NCBI GenBank assembly: GCA_000320545.1
Contig: ADNK01003231.1
Span: forward strand, 1 to 32,500
Length of the DNA stretch: 32,500 bases
DNA from: Bigelowiella natans CCMP2755
Lineage: Eukaryota > Cercozoa > Chlorarachniophyceae
Reading direction: 5' to 3'
Both the position numbers and the translations under genes were made by a program. Within the stretch, counting starts at the first letter, position 1. Every line of letters begins with the position of its first letter. A model generated the notes under the pieces. It worked only from the letters and a program-made list of their open reading frames with translations, was not told the origin of the DNA and did not search any database. Below, in pieces: positions 20,213 through 28,820 of the stretch.

Positions 20213-23200
20213 TTAAGATCGAAGTGCTTGAGGTATCAGCTCAGGTGCTAGCACGCCCCTGAGCAGCTTCGCCGTGGTTCTTTCAAGAACAGAGGCAGCA
20301 ATCTTGCCTCCAAAGTCCTGCATAACGGGGAGAATCGTGGGGAGCAGGGGTACTATTTCCTGCGCGAGCTGCGGGGCGTTGCGGGTCGAGATGCGGCCGC
20401 GACGCAAGTCTCCGGATATGAACTCGACGAGTTTCACCAGGTTATCCACTGTGCGCTGCTCCTTGGTGTCCAGCTTGTGCACGAAGAGGCGCAGGACGGG
20501 GGGCAGGAGCTTTTCGTTCACGTTCAGGCGAACCGCAAGCTGGTAGAGGGCGTCGGTGGAGAGCGCCTCCACCGACGCAACCACCTCCTCAAGCAGAAAC
20601 TCGCGGATAATTCGACCCTTCTCCGAGAAGACAAACAAAAGCGCCTCGCGCACGGCCTTGTTGCTGCTGCTGCTGCTGCTACCCCCTGCGACGCTACCAC
20701 TGGCTGCGGCGGGGGGTGAGAGGAAGGAGGCAGGGGGTGATGCAGCGGGGTTCTTGTTGTCATTGCTGTTGTTATTGTTGTTATTGGGATCGTTGCTGCC
20801 GCCCCCGTTGGGACTGTTCGTGCTCATCATTGCGCTTGCTCCCATCGAGGAAGCTGCGCCGCTACTGCCACTCTCCTCGTCGCCCTTCCCTCCTAGCTGC
20901 AGCTCGCGCGCGAACGCCTCGAGATTCTGCAGCAGATCGACCGTTTGCTGCACGTCGAATTCACCATCCGCCCCGTATATCATGTAGCGGAGAGCCTCTT
21001 TTACCCTCGGTGCATCGTCGGTGAGCAGCCGATTCGCGATGTACGGGTAGGCGCTGTCGATGATTGCGAAGCTTGGATCCCCCACTAGAGCGATACCCTC
21101 CAGCACGCCAATGGCGCGGATGATCAGGGCGAAGAAAGGCGGGATGCGGAAGGGAAACTCGTAGGTAATCTCGGCGAGGTCACTCGACAGCTCGTTGAAG
21201 TTTATTGATTTAGCCCCCCCCCCCGCCAGGGCGGCGTCGAAGACCCTCGTGAGGGCCGGCAGCAACGGCTCTGGGTCATAGTCCGAGGGGATGAACCCCA
21301 GCGCTTTGAAATCGTCGCCGATCTTGCTGTAGTCGCGGCGCGAGAGGTGCAGGATCGAGTCCACCATCGCGTACTTCTGCTCGTCGGTGATGCGGGTCAT
21401 GAGGCCGAAGTCCAGGAGGCACAGCTTCCCGTCCGGAGTGCGGATGAGGTTTCCGGGGTGGGGGTCCGCATGGAACAGCCCCGAATCGAGCAGCTGCGTG
21501 AGGTATGCTACGACGCCGAGATTGACCAGATCGCTGACGTCGTTCGCCTGGCTCTGGCTGAGCTTCTCGCCGTACACCCACTGCGCCACGTGCACCCGCT
21601 TCGACGTGTACTTGGGGTAGCATTTGGGCACGATGACGTTTGGGATGTGAGCGAGGTCCTTGGCGATTTGGATCCCAGCCTCGCACTCCAAGCGGAAGTC
21701 GAGCTCGCGGTAGATGCCCTGAGCGAACTCGTCGACGAGGCCCTTCACGTCCGTCCGGACTCCGAGCCGTGTGGCCGTCTCTCCCAGTAGCCGCCCCAGG
21801 TAGAGGTCCAGGGACACCGTTTCGAGGACGAATGGCCGTTGGACCTGAGAAGGGGGGAGGAGGAGGAGGAGGAGGAGGAGGAGGAGGAGGAAGAGGGGAG
21901 GAGGAAGAAGAACAACAACAACAAATCAGAGAAAGTTGAAGAGAGGAGGGTGGTTCGTCTCAGAGGCAACAGCAGGGACAGGGCAAGGGCTGGGCGGGTG
22001 CGGAGAGGAGGAGGGCTTGTGATTGTAGAACGCGATAATAGAGGAAATGTGTGTGCGTGTGTGCGAGTGTGCGTATGTGCGCGCGCGCGCCTGTAAATAT
22101 GCTCTCAAGTAAGTATTAATTTCAGATTCTTCGATTACCTTGACAGCAACCTCGTCTCCATTCTCACGGAGCCTAGCCTTATACACCTGTCCTAGCGAGG
22201 CTGCGGCCACACAGTCCGGCGTGATTTCGGAGAAGAGCTCGTCGATATCCTTTCCGAGTTCCTTCCGGACGGTCTCCATCGCTATTTTGTTGTCGTAGGC
22301 GGGGACTTTGTCGCAGAGTTTCTGCAGCTCAATCATGGAGTTGGGAGACACGATGTCAGGCCGAATGGCCAGCGCCTGGCCAAACTTGATGTAGAAAGGG
22401 CCCAGCGATACGATGATCTCTCGTAACTCACGGATGCGCTCCGGTTCGTTCTCTTCCAGCTTGCCCAACGCCTTGTCGGCAAGGACTTTCGAAGCCAGCC
22501 CCGCAAAAGAGCTGTCACGCGACAAAGAGGGGAGTTAAGAGCAGAGGGAGGGGGGGGGGGGGTGTTGAGGATGATGACGTGATTAGCCACAAGAATGACC
22601 AGCGAAGAACAAGGTCTCCCCAAACGCTATGGGTAATCTCCACAACGAACCTGAGCCCCTCATTCCACACCCTGTCCATCCCCTCACACATAATGGTCAT
22701 GGTTACGAAACAGCATCAACAGCACCGCCGCGACCACCATCGCCGCCCACCACCACCACCACCACCACCACCACCGCCTTCTTCTAATGTCAACCTGAAG
22801 ACTTGCCACAACCGCTGTGTGACTTGAAGGGGACGACGGCTCCAGTAGCGGGCAATGGCTTGAGGGTCATAGACCTGCGGCAGACGATCCCCCGACTTGT
22901 TGTCATCATCCGACACCTGAACGACTAGCAACCTGTCGCTGGAGGCCACTGCATCAGGGTCTTGAATGCCAGCACCCCGGAGAGCCTCTAGCATTGACCT
23001 GTGCAACGACGACAGCGATAAAAAGGAGAATATGTGTCTCACATTTATCTACATATCATGTATATGCATGTATACACATATAGATTGTGTAAAATGGACA
23101 TAGTCCGAACAAAATCGCCGGAAAATTTTTTTCTTTCTCTGTATGATCCATAGAGTTGTTATCATCACAGCGAGACGATGTATTCTCTCGCGCTCGCGCA

Positions 23201-23751
23201 GGCACACACCTGTCGCCCTCCGAGACCTTGGAGGAGAATTCCGACAATGTGGACGTGGTGTAGAAGCTTGGACTTCGCTGCTCGACCATCTTCGGAGCTG
23301 ATGCGGTGCTACTAAACGCCTTAAACATGCGTTGTCGAATGCCTGGTTGCACGGAATTCTCCAAAGAAAACTTGGCGGGCAATGGGCGAATAGTTCGCCC
23401 GCTCATCCTTGTGGATGCTGCTGCTGTTGCTGCTGCAACATCGGCGCTACTTCCGGCTTGTTGCATACATATATTTGCCATTATGGCTACAGCCAGAGCG
23501 ATCAGGACAATAGCAGAGAGTACGAGCCCAACCTTCGCTCCCCCCTTCTTTGGTACTCGGAAGCTCGAAGGTGCTTCGGAGAAAGAGCTGTATGATGAAC
23601 GCGACAAGGAGTCGCTGCATGTCTCATACCCACGGCTGTTAGCAGTTACTGGTTCTTCGAACCCTATTACTGTCTCGTTGGAGGCCTGGGAGGAAGAGTC
23701 CCCGTTCTTGTGCCCTTGAGGTCTTTGGCCTGTGGCTTCGCGCACTCGCAT
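20213..23751 (-). CDS. ABC1/UbiB-family atypical kinase (ABC1K), complete, 4 exons
   Basis: Exons: 23751-23210, 22998-22795, 22511-22139 and 21844-20213; 916 residues, all junctions in frame. Hallmarks of ABC1K/COQ8: KxGQ as KFGQ (291-294), an Ala-rich loop AAASLGQVYKA (351-361) replacing the usual glycine loop, the VAVK lysine (373), catalytic HADPHPGN (498-505) and DFG (518-520). The family regulates prenylquinone metabolism in mitochondria or plastids. The N-terminal 180 residues are unusual, with a single hydrophobic segment at 74-96 (VGLVLSAIVLIALAVAIMA) and no N-terminal signal peptide. Residues about 694-769 are a Ser/Asn/Gly/Pro-rich insertion partly encoded by trinucleotide repeats. 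A long helical C-terminal tail follows. The gene is divergent from the SDR gene. Plastid placement is inferred from resemblance to plastid ABC1Ks. Confidence 0.95.
21857..21893. repeat. (GGA)n microsatellite
   Basis: In ABC1K intron 3. On the sense strand it is a CTC pyrimidine tract directly before the acceptor of the 21844 exon. Confidence 0.95.
22048..22092. repeat. TG/CG-rich simple repeat
   Basis: GTGTGTGCG-type repeats ending in GCGCGCGCGC, also in ABC1K intron 3. Confidence 0.85.
22747..22776. repeat. (CCA)n microsatellite
   Basis: In ABC1K intron 2, about 20 bases after the 22795 donor in gene sense. Confidence 0.95.
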
Positions 23752-24401
23752 CTTTCTACGCTTTGTCGTGCAGCTGGGCTATGTGGCCTTTCCCCAAACC
23801 CTCTACCAAACGAAGGATTTTGCGTTGACCTCTCCGCCCCAAAGCTACAACGAGAGGAGAAAACGAAGGGTGGGCGAGCGGCTCTCTCAGGTTTATGTCT
23901 GCTACAACCTTGAGACTCGAGCTACGACGGGGCAACCAAGAAATATATGGATTCTAAAGCGACATACGACATTTGTTGTCGCAATATCGAAATTCGTTGC
24001 ATATTATTTTCTAAGGAAAACAATGCCGGTGACTCTACTGCACTACCGCTCTCTACGACTCAATTTATACGATGTCGCTTATCTAAATTCCCCATTACTT
24101 TTGCCCTGGGCTCACGACCACACGAACCGCCTGTACCACTTCTCGTACATTGTTTGGACAAGTTGCCTCTGGATGTAACCCAGATCCTTCAGGTATTCAC
24201 CGACCAATTTTTGCATGTATTCTTGAAAAATACTTGTCGTCTCCACAGATTGGCTTTACATTTTAGTTTGATGGCTTAATATGATCGAAATTGCTGGAGA
24301 TGCCATGACGCAAGGCTAAAATGAATTGCGTTTCTTCCGAAATTGCACACCCTCAAGCCTCGTCTCAAAACCCACGCCCACGTCGACGAGACAAACGCGC
24401 A
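23752..24401. promoter_or_regulatory. Divergent intergenic region between ABC1K and SDR
   Basis: About 650 bases separate the two start codons, so the genes probably share a promoter region. I see no clear TATA box or repeated operator-like motif. The plus-strand frame 23732-24178 overlaps the ABC1K 5' end and has no recognisable domain. Confidence 0.5.
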
Positions 24402-25249
24402 ATGCTGGCCACTCATACCACCCATCCGCCCCTTACCCACAGCAAAGCCACAGGCTCGCTGAAAAGACTTGTGCTTGTGCTTATGGCGTCCATACTGGGT
24501 GCTTCCGTGCTCTTCTTGGGACCTTCTCCCCGGCTTCTCCTAGGTTGGCATGAGGACTTGTGCCGTCCCCACGTCTACCTACCTACTTACACCGTGTTGT
24601 TTATCCTTTTTATTCCTTCAGCATTTGGATCCCGCGCCGGTGTTAGTACCACGGGGACAGGGAAGAAGGTCAGCATTACTCTCTCCATCTTCACTGTCAA
24701 CACATTTTAGCACATTTTAGCACACATTTTAAGCAGATTTTACCACACGTTTTAAACACATTTTAGCACACATCAGGACGCATGCCAAAGACCGAAAATT
24801 AATCATTAGGTTCTTGTGATGGGTGGGTCTGGATTTGTTGGTCGAGAGGTAGCAGCACAATTTGCCCGCATGCGACATAATGTGGACTGTTCTATAGATT
24901 TTGCTCGCTCATATCACGATCTTCCAACAGGTTTGCAAGGAGGCAATCAAGCAAGGCTACCAAGTCACCTCTCTTAGCAGAAGGTGGGGACCGAAGAATT
25001 TCGTGTGTCGAGTTGAGAAAATGCGAGTTATTCCCTTATCCCCACCCCAAATTCATTGCATGGACGCATGTATCACGTTCGTCGATAGTGCCTGTTGCTG
25101 CTTCTGTTGGTGTGTTGATAATTGTGCTCATCAACCAGAGGTGAAAATCCCCTGCCAAACGATCCCCTTTTGCAGCAAGTAGAGTGGGTAAGTGTGCTAC
25201 AAGCTCAACGCTGAATAGAGACATTAAAAATGGAATTTCTATGCACACG

Positions 25250-25304
<55 letters not shown>

Positions 25305-25397
25305 CTTCGATCCATAATAAATGAAGAACACACACATGTGCGCGCGCAACATATAGAAAAGTACGTATTCAACACATCACTATCATCGTCACTGTCG

Positions 25398-25431
<34 letters not shown>

Positions 25432-25891
25432 TTATCGTAGGTGCAAGGAAATGCCCTAGACCAGAGCACTGTTAATTCGCTCGTGAAGGTTGCTTAGAGA
25501 TCCCCTCATCTTCTCCTCCTCCCCCCCTCTCCGCTTCTTACATCAATTTTTCTTCTTTTCACCATTTTAGAACAAGGACGCTGTGGTGCACGCAATGGGA
25601 TTGCTCTTTGATATCAATAGCGGTGAGAAGGACGTAACGAAGAAAGGGGCGGGGGGGGGGGGGGAGAAGGAGTAGATATTGTTGCTTACCTTCTAGAATA
25701 AACACACGTGTCTCATCGCCATCAACAATCCCCACTGTCCTCCCCCTCCTGCAACACATACACACATACACACACACACACACTGCTAAATCCATGTGAT
25801 ACTGTGCCCTGCTTAAGCGTATACATTTATTATAAAACCGTTATCATTCATGCGCTCTTATATCAGACGCTGTCTTTCTTCATCCCCATCC

Positions 25892-25928
<37 letters not shown>

Positions 25929-27575
25929 GTTGTTATCACTATCATTTGCCAATCGGTGACGAATCGCATTCCCAGGCCTGACCAACCTCAACTTAATCGT
26001 ATCCGGGTCGCGCTCCACACCAGGTAGTGCATGCGAACGCTTGAGGATCACACACGCTGTTATGCGCGTGGTTGTCATTAATAACACACTCAAACACCTA
26101 CGCACATACAGACGAGGATAGCACCTACGACAACATCACACGACAGACAGCTCTAAACATTCTGAATGCCATCAAGGCAGCTAGGTACGTGGATTGATAA
26201 ACACACACACACACACACGCAAACAACGATACGTATGCGTCACCGAACGGGTGGAGACCAACGCCTATGGGGACAACATGGCCCCCCAAACCCCATGATG
26301 ATGTAGATTTAGAATTTTCCACAAGATTTGGATGTATGAGCAAAAAGACGAATATACTGAGCATTCTTTATTGAATGCGTGCATGCATGTAATGTGTGTG
26401 TGTGTGTGTGTGTGTGCATCATACACGCACACTCAGCACATTACAGCTCGGTAAATTCCAAACACACTTGTTCGACATACCAAAAGGCCGCCATTTGGTG
26501 GGAAACAGATCCCATTCGCATTTGTATCAGCCGCAGAGGCAGGATGGGTAATTTACATTATAAATATACGTTCATATATGTATACACACACACCCACACC
26601 CACAACCACACACACATATATCTACATTTCCCCTTTCCATTCATCTCTCCTCCCAAAAAACAAACTCTATATCCTCTCTATAATCGCTATTTCTAAATAG
26701 AAAGGGGGGGGGGGGAGGGAGGGAGGGGTTACCTTCCGTCGCCTCCCTTTCTCTCTTCGCACGGCTAGTGGCCTCTCCTTCCCGCCTCCTCCTCCTCCTC
26801 CTCCTCCTTCTTCTCCACCCCCCTCTCGACTCATGCCGTTGATATGTATTTTGCTACTGCTTCGCCTGCTGCAGCCGGATATGAAGTACGGCCCTCAGGT
26901 CGAAGAGAGTGCACCCGATTGGCTCAAGAGGTCAGTGAGAGGGGTGGTGGGGGGTTGTTGCTGCGGATAACAAGGAATAGTAATGTGGGAAGTTTGCCGC
27001 GAGATACCGTTCGCTGAATACATACATTGAATGAATGGCGCGAATACTGGAAGTGCAGTTTCCCCCACTCCCCCTCCCCCTCCCCCTCCCTCTCCCTCTT
27101 TCCAACAAATGTTTTGTAGCACATGTTAGGGCATGAACGCAGCACCTGACAGCTATTCGTTGCACAACAGATATCTCGCGGCGAAGCGCAGCGTTGAGTC
27201 CATGATGAGCTCCAACAACGCCGTCCGACCCATTATCTACAGGGTGGCTGTTGTCATTTTGTGCTCGTTCTCCCTCTCATTCCATCTCCTTCCTTCCTCT
27301 CCTCCCGTCTCCCCCTGTATATCACCCTCATCATCGTCGTTGTCTTTTTCTCGTAATCATCGTCTTTCACCGTCGCCGTTGTCGTTGATTGCATCCTTCT
27401 CGCCATCACCCTGACCTCGACGACCCACTCCTGCTGCTCGCCATTCGCAGCCTTCTCTAATCTGGAATTGGGGGAAGTTGGATGTGCTGCCTGTGATCCC
27501 CGTCTTCAATATCGCGAACGCACTCGGGGTTGCATAGAAATGATATTCATATAAATATGTACGCGCGCGCGTGTA

Positions 27576-27606
<31 letters not shown>

Positions 27607-27937
27607 GTGTGTATGCGTGTCAAGCTCCCTTCTCACCAAGCCAGAGATCTATTCTTGTTTGATGTTTCCTTGCTGTCGGCAAAGGTGCCATTCGTCGACA
27701 AGACTGTCCGCGTTGAGGACCTCGCGAAAGCGATTGTGGAAGGAGTGAAGGTAATATAACCTAATCGTGATCATCATCATCATCGTCATCGTCATCATCA
27801 TCATCCAACGATGCATAATAACGCGACGTGCAATAATCGATCAGGAGTCGGAAGTGGCAGGAGTCCAACGGTTTCCTGAGATAGAAAGTCTTGCTGCTGA
27901 CCTGAAAGGCTGGCTCGACAAGTGCCTAAAGCCGTGA
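24402..27937 (+). CDS. Atypical SDR (COQ11 / plastoglobule SDR type), plastid-targeting leader, 15 exons
   Basis: Exons: 24402-24543, 24622-24668, 24810-24848, 24931-25002, 25176-25187, 25441-25488, 25571-25622, 25976-26023, 26112-26184, 26487-26547, 26875-26930, 27171-27243, 27451-27528, 27685-27750 and 27845-27937; 319 residues, all in frame. ATGs at 24321 and 24484 are alternative starts. Residues 22-40 are hydrophobic and are followed by LLLAFGSRAG; an Ala-Phe junction like this is typical of bipartite leaders into red-lineage complex plastids. The NAD(P)-binding turn GGSGFVG (68-74) is followed by VCKEAIKQGYQVTSLSRR, VEWVQGNALD, DAVVHAMGLLFDIN, STYDNITRQTALN, FVSAAEAGW and YLAAK (a YxxxK active-site pattern). 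This is the layout of yeast COQ11 and plant plastoglobule SDRs. It probably acts in prenylquinone metabolism. Confidence 0.87.
24700..24774 (+). repeat. CACATTTTAG minisatellite
   Basis: About six degenerate copies of a 10-14-base unit (CACATTTTAG, CACACATTTTAAG, CACACGTTTTAAA) in the SDR intron before the 24810 exon. Confidence 0.85.
25246..25301. repeat. Compound (CA)n(GA)n microsatellite
   Basis: In the SDR intron after the 12-base exon at 25176-25187. Confidence 0.95.
25399..25431. repeat. (TCA)n microsatellite
   Basis: Ends nine bases before the 25441 exon of the SDR gene, in polypyrimidine-tract position. Confidence 0.95.
25753..25927. repeat. (CA)n and (ATC)n microsatellites
   Basis: A CA tract (about 25753-25783) and an ATC tract (about 25888-25927) in the SDR intron between the 25571-25622 and 25976-26023 exons. 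Confidence 0.9.
26783..26806. repeat. (CTC)n microsatellite
   Basis: In the SDR intron before the 26875 exon, within a long pyrimidine-rich stretch. Confidence 0.9.
27573..27614. repeat. (GTATGT)n microsatellite
   Basis: GTATGT hexamers in the SDR intron between the 27451-27528 and 27685-27750 exons. Confidence 0.9.
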
Positions 27938-28479
27938 AGCGTTTTATAGCATATGCGTCGCATGCTTATTTACAACTGTTGTATTATTAAATGTGTGGCG
28001 ATCGATCGATCGATGAGTTAATCGCTATCTATAGTACAGGTAGGTGGGCATACATTATGACTCACGTACACCACACGCAGATGCAGCGCCATGCGCATGC
28101 GTGATGAGCCATTTAATTCATTCGCACGCACGCGTGTGCATGCTGCTTTGTATTATTATCGCGCATTTCTATTTCTCATCACTGCTGCCCAGCGTGCGGC
28201 GCTTTACGTGCACAAACGTCCGCATGCCTTACGTGCGCATTGCGCATACGTACACGTCCGCGGGCGACGCGCTAAAAGTCAGTATCGCGACGTGAGAGCT
28301 AGCTAGGTTGAACAAGTAGTAGCGTAGCAGTGGTAGTAGCTAGTGTACATAGAGACTGCGACAGCTTGTACATAATGACAAGCGCAAGGCTGATAAATGC
28401 GGCGAGATGCCTGCGTGACATCGATCATGTGCACCGCCGTGTAACTACTTGACCATGTGCATGCAGGTGCATGCTTACA

Positions 28480-28502
28480 ATGATAGACACCGTGTCTATC
28501 AT
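28480..28502. repeat. Perfect inverted repeat, 11-bp arms
   Basis: Arms ATGATAGACAC and GTGTCTATCAT with one base between them. There is no U-run after it, so it does not look like a terminator. Confidence 0.85.
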
Positions 28503-28604
28503 GACATACATGCATGCTATGTGCAGAGGTGCAGTTTAAATGTACAAGCTCAAAGGTGCACCGTAAAGTGATAGACTGCGCATTTATGCGCTAGTAGCTA
28601 GGCC

Positions 28605-28690
28605 GCTTCTAGTGTTTATGAGACGGATGTAATGAATTGATTAAATTTTTTCAATAGTTATCCTAATGTAGCTGTGCTTCTAGCATTTAT
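28605..28690 (+). repeat. ~57-bp repeat copy flanked by 15-bp direct repeats
   Basis: The copy (TGAGACGGATGTAATGAATT ... GTAGCTGTGC) is the same family and orientation as 19255-19314. It is flanked by GCTTCTAGTGTTTAT (28605-28619) and GCTTCTAGCATTTAT (28676-28690), two mismatches in 15, which looks like a target-site duplication. Confidence 0.75.
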
Positions 28691-28820
28691 AGTTACGCAC
28701 ACGCTCTCATACAAGATATTCTGGTCATCTATCCATCATCATAGATAAATAATTCTTAGGAAGTGAAGAGTGCAGAGCACACACACAAACACACAAACAC
28801 ACACACAGACACCTTCAGCT

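Larger units (their letters stand above)
27938..28820. other. Convergent intergenic region with repeats, no gene
   Basis: Between the SDR and HYKK-like 3' ends. It is rich in TGCATG, CTAGC and CGATCGATC words, resembling 6.3-7.0 kb and parts of the 13-19 kb island. It holds a perfect hairpin at 28480-28502, a 57-bp repeat copy at 28618-28676 and a CA tract at about 28779-28808. Short open frames have no motif. Confidence 0.6.

Noticed and set aside
23732-24178. 148-codon plus-strand open frame between ABC1K and SDR
   Set aside because: It overlaps the ABC1K 5' end, has no recognisable motif and lies in the probable shared promoter.
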